A program made the position numbers and the translations under genes. A stretch of DNA of 51,805 nucleotides. It comes from Armatimonadota bacterium (lineage in GTDB: Bacteria; Sysuimicrobiota; Sysuimicrobiia; Sysuimicrobiales; Sysuimicrobiaceae). Numbering within the stretch: the first letter of the stretch is position 1; each line of letters begins with the position of its first letter. The DNA is taken from NCBI GenBank assembly GCA_025060455.1, contig JANXBY010000011.1:1-51805 (forward strand), given 5' to 3'. Positions 1-9,143 of the stretch are shown here, piece after piece. The notes below the pieces were generated by a model. It was not told the origin of the DNA and ran no database searches. It saw only the letters and a program-made list of their open reading frames with translations.

Positions 1-1557
1 CCGGCCGCCCACCAGGCCCTGCTCCCGCCACTTCTGGAACACGCGGCGGATCTGCGCCGCGGCGGCGTCCAGGGCCTGCTCCGGGGTGTCGATGCCCTGG
101 GCCACCCGGGCGAACATCACGTTGATGATCCACGTGTTGAATACCTCGTCGATGGCCGCGTTGGACGGCCCCGGCCAGCCTACGTTGTGCGCCCACTCGT
201 ACGCGGTCTCGATGCTGACCAGCTTGTCCCTGCGGTCGCCCGCGGCCTTGGCCACCGGGTCGTCCCGGAGGTAGGCCAGGCGCTTCTCCTTCGAGATGGC
301 GTTCTGGAATGTGGGGTAGTCGTATGCCTGGGACGCGTGGAACTTGCCCGGCGGCCACCCCTCCCGGGCTGCTACGTCTGGGTCGTAGCTCAGGACCAAG
401 TCGATGAGCAGCTTCTTGGCCGCCTCCCGGACGGGCCGCGGCCGGTTGCGCCAGATGAAGTAAACGCCCATCACGTGTTCCAGGCCGCGGGCCCCCGCCG
501 GCCCCTTGGGCGCCCGCTCGGTGATCCACGTGTTCCGGGCAAACTGCACCGCGGCCGACTGGTTGGGATCCTCACCCCGTCGGATGGCGGCCGCCGCCGC
601 CGCGTGCGCAGAGCGAATGATGGAGATGGCGTTCATGGCGATGGAAATGCGGCCGGCCAAGAACTCCTCGTTGTTGGACGCGGCCGTCCACGCGAACACC
701 CCGGGGAACATGGTCTCCTCGTACAGGGCCTTGACGAACCGCAGCGCGTCCAGGGTCCGCTGCCGGAAGGGCGGGACGTCGAGGATCACGTTGCTGGCCT
801 CGTCCTGCTCCCCTGTCCCCCAGGAGTACATGAGCGCGCGCAGGAACATACCGGTGTCGATCTCCTGACTGAGGCCCAGGCCGACGGGGTGACCCATGCG
901 CTTGAGCTCCCGGCCCGCGTTGCGGATGTCGTCCCACGTGATGGGGCCCCGCAGGGGCACCCGCTGGTCGCCCGTCAGGCGCGCGGAAACCTGCCGCCAC
1001 AGGTCGGCCCGGTAATGGACGGGGTCGGGGACGAAGTTGTCCGACACTCCGAAGTAGCGGCGGGTCACCGGGTTGTACGTGCTCTTCTCCGCCAACGGGA
1101 TGTACGGACCGACCTTGCGCTTGAGCTCCTCGATGACTTCCCGGTGGGCGTCGGTGTCGACCTGACGCTCCAGGCTCGCGGGCGGGGTCAGATACTGAAT
1201 CATGTCGTGGCCAGGGTCGGCTCCCGCCGCCACCCGGGCCGCCTCCGAGGCCGCGATGGCAGGCAAGTCCGCCACCCCCACGTTCTCCACGACCACGCGC
1301 ACCCCGTTCTTCTCCCCCCAACGCGGTGCGAACACCCGGTTGAACCACTCGTCGTAGGGCGGAACGAAGTGTCGCCACTGGAGAATCCGCAACGTCACCG
1401 GCTGCGCCCGGGCCCGTTCGGTCAGTACCAGCGGCCCCAGGCTCCCCGCGGCCGCGCCCGCGACCGCGGACTTCAGGAAGTCCCGGCGCGTGAGCCGACG
1501 CCACCGGCCCTCCGCCACCTGGACCCATTCGCCTTCCTGCTTGCGTCCGTCCTCCAT
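1..1557 (-). CDS. ABC transporter extracellular solute-binding protein (family 1, sugar type), partial
   Basis: The reading frame is open from an ATG at 1557 to the left edge (519 residues), so the C-terminus lies outside the window. The N-terminus has a twin-arginine signal: RRDFLK at residues 24-29, followed by an Ala/Gly-rich hydrophobic stretch and an A-x-A-type cleavage region near residue 50. The mature part reads like a family 1 sugar/oligosaccharide binding protein, with phrases such as PITWDDIRNAGRELKRMG and many aromatic residues. It lies upstream of no ATPase gene but follows two permease genes in the same direction, 34 bp after the second. It should be Tat-exported and deliver a sugar or similar solute to the permeases. 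The substrate cannot be read from sequence, and the ATPase is not in the window. Confidence 0.85.
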   Translation of the reverse strand, partial: MEDGRKQEGEWVQVAEGRWRRLTRRDFLKSAVAGAAAGSLGPLVLTERARAQPVTLRILQWRHFVPPYDEWFNRVFAPRWGEKNGVRVVVENVGVADLPAIAASEAARVAAGADPGHDMIQYLTPPASLERQVDTDAHREVIEELKRKVGPYIPLAEKSTYNPVTRRYFGVSDNFVPDPVHYRADLWRQVSARLTGDQRVPLRGPITWDDIRNAGRELKRMGHPVGLGLSQEIDTGMFLRALMYSWGTGEQDEASNVILDVPPFRQRTLDALRFVKALYEETMFPGVFAWTAASNNEEFLAGRISIAMNAISIIRSAHAAAAAAIRRGEDPNQSAAVQFARNTWITERAPKGPAGARGLEHVMGVYFIWRNRPRPVREAAKKLLIDLVLSYDPDVAAREGWPPGKFHASQAYDYPTFQNAISKEKRLAYLRDDPVAKAAGDRRDKLVSIETAYEWAHNVGWPGPSNAAIDEVFNTWIINVMFARVAQGIDTPEQALDAAAAQIRRVFQKWREQGLVGGR

Positions 1558-1591
1558 ACGCCATCCCCCCTCGCCATCGTGTTCGGTCTCC

Positions 1592-2440
1592 TCAGCGCAG
1601 GACCCCGCTGAGGGTAAAACTCCCCACGAACCGCTCGATCACCAGGTAGTACAAAGCCGCCACGGGCACACTCGCCAGGAACGCAGACGCCATGAGGGGT
1701 CCCCAGTCGAAGATGTCGCCCCGAACCATGTCTGCTGGGACCCCGACACTCACCGTTTTCTGGGCGGTGGCGGTGACGAAGCTCAGCGCGTACACGAACT
1801 CCTGCGCGGACAGGGTAAAGCTGAAGATCACCACGGTCACGATCCCGGGGACCGCGAGTGGCAGTAGGACCCTCCCCAGCGCTCCCAGGCGGGTACACCC
1901 GTCCACCATGGCTGCCTCTTCGAGCTCCCTGGGCAGTCCCCGCAGGAACCCGGACAGCAGCCACGTGCAGAGCGGAACCGTGATGGTCGGGTAGACCACG
2001 ATCAGGGACCACAGGGTGTTCTGCAGCCCCAGGGTCGTAACCACCAGGGACATGGGGATGAACAGGAGCGTCGGAGGGACCAGGTACACGAGGAAGATAG
2101 CGATGCTGGCCCGTTCCCCCCACCGGCCCAGCAGCCGCGCGAGACTGTACGCGGCCGGGACGGTCAGCAGGAGAGTCACTGTCACGACGCCCAGCCCGAC
2201 CAGAGCGGTGTTCACGACCCACCGGGCGAACTGGGTCTTCCGAAAGGTGTAGTGCAGGTGTTCCAGAGTGGGAGGCTGGTTGAACCAGAAGGGGTTGTTC
2301 TGGGGGTTGTACAAGTCCGCGTTCTGTTTGAAGGCGGTGATCCCCATCCACGCGAAGGGGAAGGCCGCGAACACGACGAAGGCGCCAATGAGGAGCCCGC
2401 GGCCGACGGCCAGGATCCGGCGGCGGACGCGGCCGCTCAC
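1592..2440 (-). CDS. Carbohydrate ABC transporter permease (MalG/UgpE type)
   Basis: 282 residues with six predicted membrane helices. The EAA loop that contacts the ATPase is clear at about residues 175-199 (EEAAMVDGCTRLGALGRVLLP). The start is a GTG whose bases overlap the TGA of the upstream permease by 4 bp, so translation is coupled. It should pair with the 2437-3369 product as the two membrane subunits of a CUT1-type sugar importer in the cytoplasmic membrane. A short N-terminal cytoplasmic segment and the spacing of helices fit MalG-like proteins. The substrate is unknown. Confidence 0.9.
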   Translation of the reverse strand: MSGRVRRRILAVGRGLLIGAFVVFAAFPFAWMGITAFKQNADLYNPQNNPFWFNQPPTLEHLHYTFRKTQFARWVVNTALVGLGVVTVTLLLTVPAAYSLARLLGRWGERASIAIFLVYLVPPTLLFIPMSLVVTTLGLQNTLWSLIVVYPTITVPLCTWLLSGFLRGLPRELEEAAMVDGCTRLGALGRVLLPLAVPGIVTVVIFSFTLSAQEFVYALSFVTATAQKTVSVGVPADMVRGDIFDWGPLMASAFLASVPVAALYYLVIERFVGSFTLSGVLR

Positions 2441-3369
2441 CAGCCCACCTCCACTCGCCGCGCGGCGCGCAACACCAAGACCGCGGCGACGAGCAAGACG
2501 GGAAACAGCAGCAGCGAGATGGTGGCGCCCACGCTGAGGTTCCCACCCACGATCCCCTTGAAGAAGGCCAGGCTGGCCAGCACCTGCGTGGTGTCAAACG
2601 GACCGCCCCGGGTCAGTACATACACAACTGTCATGTCCGTGAAGGTGAAGATGGTGCCGAACAGCAACGACACCGCCGCCACCGGCGCCAGCAGGGGCAT
2701 CATCACGTGGCGGTACTTCTGCCACAGGTTCGCCCCGTCCACCTCCGCCTGGTCCAGAAAGTCCTTCGGGATCGCAGCGTGGCCGGCCAGCAGGACCACG
2801 GTGGCGAAGGGCAGCATGCGCCACACGTGCACGGCCACCACCGCTCCGAAGGCGAGCTCCGGCCTGCCCAGCCAGAACATGTTGGCTCCCGGGGGCAACA
2901 GCCCCAGCTCCCGCAGGGCCCAGTCCAGCACGCTGAAGCGGGCGTGCAGGATCCACAGCCACCCGATGGTGGACAGGGAAACGGGAGCCACCCAGGGCAG
3001 CAGGAGGAGGAACATCACCAGACCTCGCCCCCGGAACGGCTGCCGCAGGGCCAGGGCCAGGACGTTGGCCAGCACCATCACCGCCACCTGGGCGGTCAGG
3101 GTGAACACGAAGGTGTTGCGCAGGGCCCGGGAGGCCACGGGATCCTCAAACACCAGGACGTAGTTGGAAAACCCCACGAACCGGCCGAAGGGGTTGCCGG
3201 TGGTGGCGTCCGTCCAGCTGAGGTACAGGGCGAACAGGAACGGGAACCCCACCAGCAGGACGATATAGGCCACCGCGGGGGTTACCAGGGCGGGGGCCAG
3301 CACCCGCTCCCGCTCCAGCCAGGTGCGGCCCCGTGACAGGGCGGACGCGATCCCTTGCGCCACCGCCAT
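2437..3369 (-). CDS. Sugar ABC transporter permease (MalF/UgpA type)
   Basis: 310 residues, six membrane helices. The EAA motif lies at about residues 206-229 (FLDQAEVDGANLWQKYRHVM). The ATG at 3369 is preceded by GGAGG with a short spacer. It is the first gene of a three-gene importer operon (permease, permease, binding protein). A recognisable promoter lies 56-85 bp upstream. The family is secure; the transported solute is not known. Confidence 0.9.
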   Translation of the reverse strand: MAVAQGIASALSRGRTWLERERVLAPALVTPAVAYIVLLVGFPFLFALYLSWTDATTGNPFGRFVGFSNYVLVFEDPVASRALRNTFVFTLTAQVAVMVLANVLALALRQPFRGRGLVMFLLLLPWVAPVSLSTIGWLWILHARFSVLDWALRELGLLPPGANMFWLGRPELAFGAVVAVHVWRMLPFATVVLLAGHAAIPKDFLDQAEVDGANLWQKYRHVMMPLLAPVAAVSLLFGTIFTFTDMTVVYVLTRGGPFDTTQVLASLAFFKGIVGGNLSVGATISLLLFPVLLVAAVLVLRAARRVEVGW

Positions 3370-3424
3370 CCCGCCGACCTCCGGCCTCCACCGCGCCGCG
3401 GTGAGCCCCCGCGGCCTCCAGCCA

Positions 3425-3454
3425 AACCTAGCTGCGCACTCGGGACGATGTCAA
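3425..3454 (-). promoter_or_regulatory. Sigma70-type promoter of the sugar ABC operon
   Basis: On the minus strand, TTGACA (3454-3449) is followed after 18 bp by TAGGTT (3430-3425). The perfect -35 hexamer contains the TGA stop codon of the upstream adenosyltransferase gene. The predicted transcript starts near 3418, leaving a leader of about 50 nt before the ATG at 3369. Confidence 0.6.
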
Positions 3455-4032
3455 GGCGCGCCTTCTTCCTCCCCGCCGGCAGCCCCTGCCCGCCACGGGA
3501 GCTCCGGCGTGCCCGCGCGTCCGTTGACCCAGCGGGCGGCCACGAACAGGAAGTCGCCGAGCCGGTTCAGGTACCTGAGAATCTCCGGGTTGACCGGAGA
3601 CCGCTCCGCCAGGGCCACTACCCGGCGCTCCGCGCGCCGGCACACGGCCCGCGCCACGTGCAGCAACGCTCCCCCCTCCCCCCCGCCCGGCAACACGAAG
3701 CCCCCGAGGGGAGGTAAGTCCTGCTGCAGCCGGTCGATCCAAGCCTCTAACGCCTCCACGTGAGCTGCCGCTACCCTGGGAAGGTGCGCGGCCAACCTGG
3801 GGTCGTCAGCCCTGGCGGTGGCCAACTCCGCCCCTACCTGGAACAGCGTGCCCTGCACCTGCGCCAGCATCTCCTGTAGCTCGCCGCCCACCTTGGCCCG
3901 CACCAGGCCCAGGAGGCTGTTCAGCTCGTCTACGGTTCCGTACGCTTCTACCCTGGGATCCGCCTTGGACACCCGTTCGCCGCCGAACAGGCCGGTCTGG
4001 CCACGGTCTCCCGTCCGCGTGTAGATCCTCAC
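3451..4032 (-). CDS. pduO: ATP:cob(I)alamin adenosyltransferase, PduO type
   Basis: 193 residues, the usual length. It begins MRIYTRTGDRGQTGLFGG, the ATP-binding N-terminus of PduO-type adenosyltransferases, then has YGTVDELNS and the helical core with RAVCRRAERRVVAL and NPEILRYLNRLGDFLFVAAR. The enzyme transfers the adenosyl group of ATP to cob(I)alamin to make coenzyme B12. It is the last gene of the long his transcript, just after the phosphoesterase gene. No other cobalamin gene is nearby, so it probably serves a B12-dependent enzyme encoded elsewhere. Confidence 0.93.
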   Translation of the reverse strand: MRIYTRTGDRGQTGLFGGERVSKADPRVEAYGTVDELNSLLGLVRAKVGGELQEMLAQVQGTLFQVGAELATARADDPRLAAHLPRVAAAHVEALEAWIDRLQQDLPPLGGFVLPGGGEGGALLHVARAVCRRAERRVVALAERSPVNPEILRYLNRLGDFLFVAARWVNGRAGTPELPWRAGAAGGEEEGAP

Positions 4033-4036
4033 GTGC

Positions 4037-4768
4037 CTACCGCCCCTCGCTCAGACGCTCCCACAGGGGCCGGGGAAGGCCCCGGGCCTGCATCTTGGCC
4101 TGCACGGCCTCGATGGGGTACTCAACCCGCCGCAGCTCCACGGTGGCCGCCTGGGTGTCCACGATCACGTACGCCGCCCGGGGGTCGCCGTCCCGGGGCT
4201 GGCCGACGCTTCCCACGTTCACGAGGTGGCGGAAGTTCGGCTTCAGTCTGCGGGGCGCGCCGGGGAACAGGGGGAACACATGGGTGCGCACGCCGTCGTG
4301 GGCGAAGTGCACCGGCACGTGGGTGTGGCCGAACAGGCACACCTGAAACTCCGCGGCGCGGAAGTTGTCCTCCGCGGTTTCCCAGTCCAGGATGTACTCC
4401 TCCACGGGATCCCGCGGGCTCGCGTGTACCAGGAGGAAGCCCTCGAACGTCTCCCGCGGCTGCAACCGTTCCAGGTAGGCCCGCACGGGTCCGGACAGCT
4501 GGGCTTGCGTCCACTCCACCGCCGCACGGGCGAACAGGTTGAACCGGCGGGCATCCAGCCGGCCCAGGGCTGCCAGGTCATGGTTTCCCACCAGGCCCAC
4601 GGACAGCAGGCACCGCAGCCTCTCCACGCACGCGTCGGGGTCCGGTCCGTAGCCCACGAAGTCGCCCAGGCACAGAAAGCCCGCGACTGCTTGCTGCTGT
4701 GCGTCCTGCAGGACCGCCTCCAGCGCCTCCAGGTTTGCGTGCACGTCCGACAGGACCGCGTAGCGCAT
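4037..4768 (-). CDS. Metallophosphoesterase of the calcineurin-like superfamily
   Basis: 243 residues from the ATG at 4768, chosen over a GTG at 4780 because GAGG lies 6 bp before the ATG and the ATG sits 8 bp after the hisIE stop. The metal-binding motifs of calcineurin-like phosphoesterases are present in order: SDVHAN near the N-terminus, GDFVGYGPD, GNHD and GHTH. C-terminal NVGSVGQPRDGD is typical of the YfcE/MJ0936-like branch with phosphodiesterase activity on small substrates. It follows hisIE in the his transcript. The substrate is not known. Confidence 0.88.
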   Translation of the reverse strand: MRYAVLSDVHANLEALEAVLQDAQQQAVAGFLCLGDFVGYGPDPDACVERLRCLLSVGLVGNHDLAALGRLDARRFNLFARAAVEWTQAQLSGPVRAYLERLQPRETFEGFLLVHASPRDPVEEYILDWETAEDNFRAAEFQVCLFGHTHVPVHFAHDGVRTHVFPLFPGAPRRLKPNFRHLVNVGSVGQPRDGDPRAAYVIVDTQAATVELRRVEYPIEAVQAKMQARGLPRPLWERLSEGR

Positions 4769-4776
4769 GACAGACC

Positions 4777-5394
4777 TCACCGCGTCCTGCGTGCCGCCAG
4801 CACCCGGAGGACGTCAGTCCAGGACACCCCCTCCCGGACCAGCAACACCACAAGATGGTACACCAGGTCTGCGGCCTCCTCTGCCAGCCGCGTGGGCCCT
4901 TCCCTGCGGGCAGCCCGCACCACCTCCGCGGTCTCTTCGAACAGCTTCTCGTGCAGCCGCGCCGGGTCCGAGGCGAGCAGCGACGTGGTGTACGAGCCCG
5001 CGGGGCGCTGCTGGAGGCGCTGGCGGACCACCTGTTCCAGCTCCGCCAGCACGCCCCACACCGGACCCCCGCGGACCCCCGCGAGGTCTCGGTGAAAGCA
5101 CGAGGCCTCACCCGTGTGACAGGTGGGCCCCTGAGGGTCCGCCACGTACAGCAGGGCGTCCCCGTCGCAGTCCTGCAGCACCTGGTCCACCCGGAGGAAG
5201 TGGCCAGAGGTCTCCCCCTTGCACCACAGGGTGTTCCGGGATCGGCTCCAGAAGTGTGCGAGCCCCGTCTCCCGGGTGCGCCGGACGGCCTCCTCGTTGG
5301 CATACGCCACCATCAGGACCTGTCCCGAGCGCCGGTCCTGGACCACCACCGGCCTCAGGGGCCCGCCGTTGCCCGCGTCCACGCCTCCTCCCAC
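4777..5394 (-). CDS. hisIE: Bifunctional phosphoribosyl-AMP cyclohydrolase / phosphoribosyl-ATP pyrophosphatase
   Basis: 205 residues. The first half is HisI, with WSRSRNTLWCKGETSGH, QDCDGDALLY and GPTCHTGEASCF carrying the zinc cysteines and histidine. The second half (from about residue 112) is the HisE nucleotide pyrophosphohydrolase with the helical KLFEETAEVVRAAR and EAADLVYHLVVLL motifs. It catalyses steps 2 and 3 of histidine synthesis. The GTG start follows the hisF stop immediately. All expected residues appear intact. Confidence 0.95.
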   Translation of the reverse strand: MGGGVDAGNGGPLRPVVVQDRRSGQVLMVAYANEEAVRRTRETGLAHFWSRSRNTLWCKGETSGHFLRVDQVLQDCDGDALLYVADPQGPTCHTGEASCFHRDLAGVRGGPVWGVLAELEQVVRQRLQQRPAGSYTTSLLASDPARLHEKLFEETAEVVRAARREGPTRLAEEAADLVYHLVVLLVREGVSWTDVLRVLAARRTR

Positions 5395-5395
5395 C

Positions 5396-6157
5396 TCACG
5401 CCTCCCGGACGGGGATCCCCCGCGCCTTCAACGCGGCCTTGACCTGGCGGATCCGCAGCTTGCCGAAGTGGAACACCGACGCCGCCAACGCTGCGTCCGC
5501 CTCCCCATCGGTCAGGACCTCCACGAAGTGCTCCACAGTACCGGCGCCGCCCGAGGCGATCACCGGTACCCCCACCGCCCGACTCACCGCCCGGGTCAGC
5601 TCCACGTCGAACCCGTCGGTGGTGCCGTCCCGGTCCATGCTGGTGAGAAGGATCTCCCCGGCTCCGAGCTGCGCGGCTCGCTCCGCCCACTCCACCGCGT
5701 CCAGGCGCGTGGCCTGTCGGCCACCGTGGGTGTACACCTCCCACCCCTGAGCCCGCCGCCGCGCGTCGATGGCCACCACCACGCACTGCCGGCCGAACCG
5801 CTCCGCCAGCCGCCCCACCAACTCCGGGTCCCGGACCGCGGCGGTGTTCACCGACACCTTGTCTGCACCGGCCCGCAGCATCCGCCGGGCGTCCTCCACG
5901 GAGCGGATCCCGCCTCCCACGGTGAGGGGGATGAACACCTCGCCCGCGGTGCGCCACACCACCTCCTCCAGGATGGGGCGGCCTTGGGCGGAGGCGGTGA
6001 TGTCCAAAAACACCAGCTCGTCCGCACCCTCGCGGTCGTACGCCGCGGCCAGCTCCGCGGGGTCCCCGGCGTCCCGCAGGTCCACGAACCGCACCCCTTT
6101 GACCACGCGGCCCGCGTCCACATCCAGGCACGGGATGATGCGCTTGGCCAGGCTCAA
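5396..6157 (-). CDS. hisF: Imidazole glycerol phosphate synthase, cyclase subunit
   Basis: 253 residues beginning [20 protein letters not shown], which holds the N-terminal catalytic Asp. The partner Asp is in [15 protein letters not shown]. The start is taken as TTG at 6157, overlapping the hisA stop by 4 bp, with GGAG about 7 bp upstream. The open frame continues further upstream but that part is only the shadow of hisA. HisF with HisH converts PRFAR to imidazole glycerol phosphate and AICAR using ammonia from HisH. Confidence 0.95.
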   Translation of the reverse strand: MSLAKRIIPCLDVDAGRVVKGVRFVDLRDAGDPAELAAAYDREGADELVFLDITASAQGRPILEEVVWRTAGEVFIPLTVGGGIRSVEDARRMLRAGADKVSVNTAAVRDPELVGRLAERFGRQCVVVAIDARRRAQGWEVYTHGGRQATRLDAVEWAERAAQLGAGEILLTSMDRDGTTDGFDVELTRAVSRAVGVPVIASGGAGTVEHFVEVLTDGEADAALAASVFHFGKLRIRQVKAALKARGIPVREA

Positions 6158-6882
6158 GGCTCTTCTCCGGGATCGGGTTCGGCCGCCTGCAGGGCCTCCT
6201 CCAGCCGCAGCCGGCCCTCGTACAGCGCCCGGCCCACCACCACCCCCGCCACACCGACCCGCCGCAGCGCCCGCACGTCCTCCGCGTCCCGTACCCCGCC
6301 GGAGGCAATCACCGAAGCCCGCAGCGCCCCCAGGTGCCGGTACAGGGACAGATTGGGGCCCGCCAGCACGCCGTCCGCTGCCACGTCCGTCACCAGCAGG
6401 TGCCGCACCCCGCAGGCCAGGATCCGGCGCGCCGCCTCCCACACGTCCAGCGGCGTGGCCTCCGACCACCCCCGCACCACCACCCGCCCTTCCCGCACGT
6501 CCAGGGCCACCACTACCCGCCCTTCCCAGCGGGCGCACAGCCCGTCCAGCCACGCGGGGTCCAGGACCGCCCGCGTGCCGACCACCACCCGGTCCGCCCC
6601 CGCTTCCAACGCCGCCTCCACCGCGGCCTGTTCCCGCAGCCCGCCGCCCACCTGTACCCTCAGCCCGCACTGCTTCAGGGCGGAGACCACGTGCAGGTGC
6701 TTGGGCTGCCCTTCCCGCGCCCCATCGAGGTCCACCACGTGGACCCAACGGGCTCCCGCCTGAGCCCACCGCGCCGCCATCTCCACGGGGTCCTGTGCGT
6801 ACACCGTCACCCGCCGGAAGTCGCCCTGCGCCAGCCGCACCACTTTTCCACCCATCAGGTCCAGGGCTGGGAACACCGTCAC
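6154..6882 (-). CDS. hisA: Phosphoribosylformimino-AICAR phosphate isomerase
   Basis: 242 residues of a (beta-alpha)8 barrel. The N-terminal [20 protein letters not shown] carries the first catalytic Asp, and [16 protein letters not shown] carries the second. The phosphate-binding loops are VQVGGGLR and VIASGGVRD. It catalyses the fourth step of histidine synthesis. The GTG start overlaps the hisH stop by 4 bp, and the next gene, hisF, overlaps its own stop. Confidence 0.95.
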   Translation of the reverse strand: MTVFPALDLMGGKVVRLAQGDFRRVTVYAQDPVEMAARWAQAGARWVHVVDLDGAREGQPKHLHVVSALKQCGLRVQVGGGLREQAAVEAALEAGADRVVVGTRAVLDPAWLDGLCARWEGRVVVALDVREGRVVVRGWSEATPLDVWEAARRILACGVRHLLVTDVAADGVLAGPNLSLYRHLGALRASVIASGGVRDAEDVRALRRVGVAGVVVGRALYEGRLRLEEALQAAEPDPGEEP

Positions 6883-7499
6883 CGCCGGGCCCCCGCAGCT
6901 ACCCGCTCCCGGACGCCCTGCAACAGACGGCGCCCCACGTCCCCGCTCTTCTCAGGGTGGAACTGGAAGCCCACCACCCCAGCCGCCACCACCACCGCGG
7001 GGACGCGCACGCCGTAGTGCGTTTCCGCCACCACCCGGTCGGCGTCGGTTCGCACGTAGTACGAGTGCACGAAGTACACGTACTCCCCGGACGCCACGTG
7101 GGCGGTGACCGCAGACGGCTGGGTGAGCTCCAGCCGGTTCCAGCCCATGTGCGGGACCTTCACCCCCTCCGGGAGCCGGACCACCCGGCCCGGCAGCAGG
7201 CCGAGGCCCTGGTGCAGGCCGTCCTCCTCGCTCCACTCGAACAGCAGCTGCATGCCCAGGCACAGGCCCAGCAGCGGCCTCCCCTCGCCCACCCACCCCC
7301 GGAGGGCGTCCACGAAGCCCATCTGGGCCAGCCGCCGCACCGCCGGGCCGAACGCCCCCACACCAGGCAGCACGGCCAGGTCCGCGCCCTCCAGCTCCTC
7401 GGGTCGCTCTGCGCGTCTTACCTGAAAGCCCACGCGGGCGAGCGCGCGCTCCACGCTCCGCAGGTTCCCCGCTCCGTAGTCCACCACGGCCGCGCGCAA
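6879..7499 (-). CDS. hisH: Imidazole glycerol phosphate synthase, glutamine amidotransferase subunit
   Basis: 206 residues, class I glutamine amidotransferase fold. The nucleophile Cys is in [12 protein letters not shown], and the His-Glu pair is in [13 protein letters not shown]. The oxyanion strand PGVGAFG is also present. The start is TTG at 7499, 10 bp before the hisB stop, with GGAGG upstream. It supplies ammonia to HisF. Confidence 0.94.
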   Translation of the reverse strand: MRAAVVDYGAGNLRSVERALARVGFQVRRAERPEELEGADLAVLPGVGAFGPAVRRLAQMGFVDALRGWVGEGRPLLGLCLGMQLLFEWSEEDGLHQGLGLLPGRVVRLPEGVKVPHMGWNRLELTQPSAVTAHVASGEYVYFVHSYYVRTDADRVVAETHYGVRVPAVVVAAGVVGFQFHPEKSGDVGRRLLQGVRERVAAGARR

Positions 7500-7509
7500 C
7501 CGAGGCCTC

Positions 7510-8073
7510 CTACAGCACGCCCTTGGTGGAGGGGTGGGCGCCGCGCTCCACCCGCACCGCCCGGCCCAACACGATCCCCACGCCCTTGAAGGCTGCCTCC
7601 GCCAGGTGGTGGCTGTTCCGGCCGTGCAACGCCACCACGTGCAGACCTACCCGCGCCCGCGAGACGAACGCCCGGAAGAACTCCTCCACCAGCTCTGCGC
7701 CAAACGAACCGATCAGCGGCGTGGGCCACCGGACGTCCCAGTGCAGGTAGGGCCGGCCGCTCACGTCCACCGCGCACAGCACCAGGGCGTCGTCCATCAC
7801 CGCGTGCAGACTGCTGAACCGTGCGATACCGTGCGCGTCGCCTAGGGCCTGAGCGAAGGCGTCGCCCAACACCCTCCCCACGTCCTCCACGGTGTGGTGG
7901 GGGTCCACCGCCACGTCCCCCGCGGCCTCCACCTCCAGGTCGAACCCCCCGTGGTGGGCCCATTGGGACAGCATATGGTCCAGGAACGGTACCCCCGTGC
8001 GCACGTGATGCGCGCCCTGGCCGTCCAGCCGCAGGCGAACCCGCACCTGCGTCTCCGAGGTGGTGCGTTCCAC
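7510..8073 (-). CDS. hisB: Imidazoleglycerol-phosphate dehydratase
   Basis: 187 residues, a monofunctional bacterial HisB a little shorter than usual. The two manganese-binding halves are clear: GVPFLDHMLSQWAHHGG with DPHHTVEDVG in the first half, and LHGRNSHHLAEAAFKG with the central HAVMDDALV in the second. It starts at a GTG soon after the hisC stop. It dehydrates imidazole glycerol phosphate to imidazole acetol phosphate. Confidence 0.95.
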   Translation of the reverse strand: MERTTSETQVRVRLRLDGQGAHHVRTGVPFLDHMLSQWAHHGGFDLEVEAAGDVAVDPHHTVEDVGRVLGDAFAQALGDAHGIARFSSLHAVMDDALVLCAVDVSGRPYLHWDVRWPTPLIGSFGAELVEEFFRAFVSRARVGLHVVALHGRNSHHLAEAAFKGVGIVLGRAVRVERGAHPSTKGVL

Positions 8074-8084
8074 CGAAGCCTGTC

Positions 8085-9143
8085 TTATACCACCACCTCC
8101 TGCACGGATTGCAGGGCAGCCAGGAAGGCGTCGTTCTCGTCCCGCGAGCCCACCGTCACCCGCAGACAGCCGCCGAGCATGGGGTAGCGGGACACGTCGC
8201 GCACCAAAACACCTCGCTCCGCCAGCCGCCGGAAGGTCTGCGGGGCGTCCGGGACGCGGAACAACAGGAAGTTGGCATCGCTCGGGTACACCTGCACCCC
8301 CAGCCCGCGAAGGGCCTCGTACAGGCGCTGCCGCTCCTCCACCACTTCCTGGACCCGCTGCGCCACCAGCTCCCCCTGCCGGGCCATCACCTCCACCGCT
8401 GCCTGGGCGAACAGGTTCACGTTGTAGGGCGGCACCACCTTTCCCACCTCAGCCACCACCTCCGGGTGGGCCACCATCCACCCGACCCGTGCGCCTGCGA
8501 GCCCGAACGCCTTGGACGCCGTGCGCAGCACCACCAGGTTCCGGTGGCGTTCCTGCAGCGGCAGCACCGACCACGGGCAGAACCCCCAGTACGCTTCGTC
8601 CACCACCACCGGCCCCGCAAAACTCTCCAGCAACGCCTCCACCTCCTGCGGAGGGACCGCCCGGCCCGTGGGGTTGTTGGGAGATGCCAAAAACACCAGG
8701 GCGGCCTCCACCTCCCGGGCGGTGCGGGCCAACGCGTCCACGTCCACCGTCAAGTCCTCCCGCAGCCGCACCGGCTGCACCCGGGCTCCCCCAACCACCG
8801 CCAGCGGTGCCGCCATGGAGTACCCGGGTTCGGGCAGCACTACCGTCCTTCCGCAGGCGAAGGTCTGCACCAGGGCCAGGATGGCTTCGTTGGAGCCGTT
8901 GGTCAGCAGCACCCGGTCGGGCGACACGCCGCAGGCGGACGCCACCGCCTGCCGGGCCGCCTCTGCCCGCATGGGAGGGTAGCGGTTCCACGGAAGCGCC
9001 CTCAGCCGCGCCACGATCTCCTCCTTGAGCTGCGGCGGCACGTCGTGGGGGCACTCATTCTGGTTGAGCTTCACGGGCACGTCCGCCCCGGTCAAGCGGT
9101 AGCCCTGCAGCTGCGCCACCTCCGGGCGTGGCCGGGGCGTCAC
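8085..9143 (-). CDS. hisC: Histidinol-phosphate aminotransferase
   Basis: 352 residues, PLP fold-type I aminotransferase. The substrate-contact motif KLNQNECPHDVP is near the N-terminus, SPNNPTG and VVDEAYWGF mid-protein, and the PLP lysine is in LRTASKAFGLAGARVGW. The start is the GTG at 9143, whose bases overlap the hisD stop. The open frame further upstream is only a shadow of hisD. It converts imidazole acetol phosphate and glutamate into histidinol phosphate. Confidence 0.94.
   Translation of the reverse strand: MTPRPRPEVAQLQGYRLTGADVPVKLNQNECPHDVPPQLKEEIVARLRALPWNRYPPMRAEAARQAVASACGVSPDRVLLTNGSNEAILALVQTFACGRTVVLPEPGYSMAAPLAVVGGARVQPVRLREDLTVDVDALARTAREVEAALVFLASPNNPTGRAVPPQEVEALLESFAGPVVVDEAYWGFCPWSVLPLQERHRNLVVLRTASKAFGLAGARVGWMVAHPEVVAEVGKVVPPYNVNLFAQAAVEVMARQGELVAQRVQEVVEERQRLYEALRGLGVQVYPSDANFLLFRVPDAPQTFRRLAERGVLVRDVSRYPMLGGCLRVTVGSRDENDAFLAALQSVQEVVV

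Noticed and set aside
187-1611. A 474-codon open frame on the plus strand opposite the binding-protein gene, and similar long frames opposite many genes
   Set aside because: These are shadow frames that high GC keeps free of stops. Their products are low-complexity (Pro, Arg, Gly, His) and the opposite strand encodes clear families.
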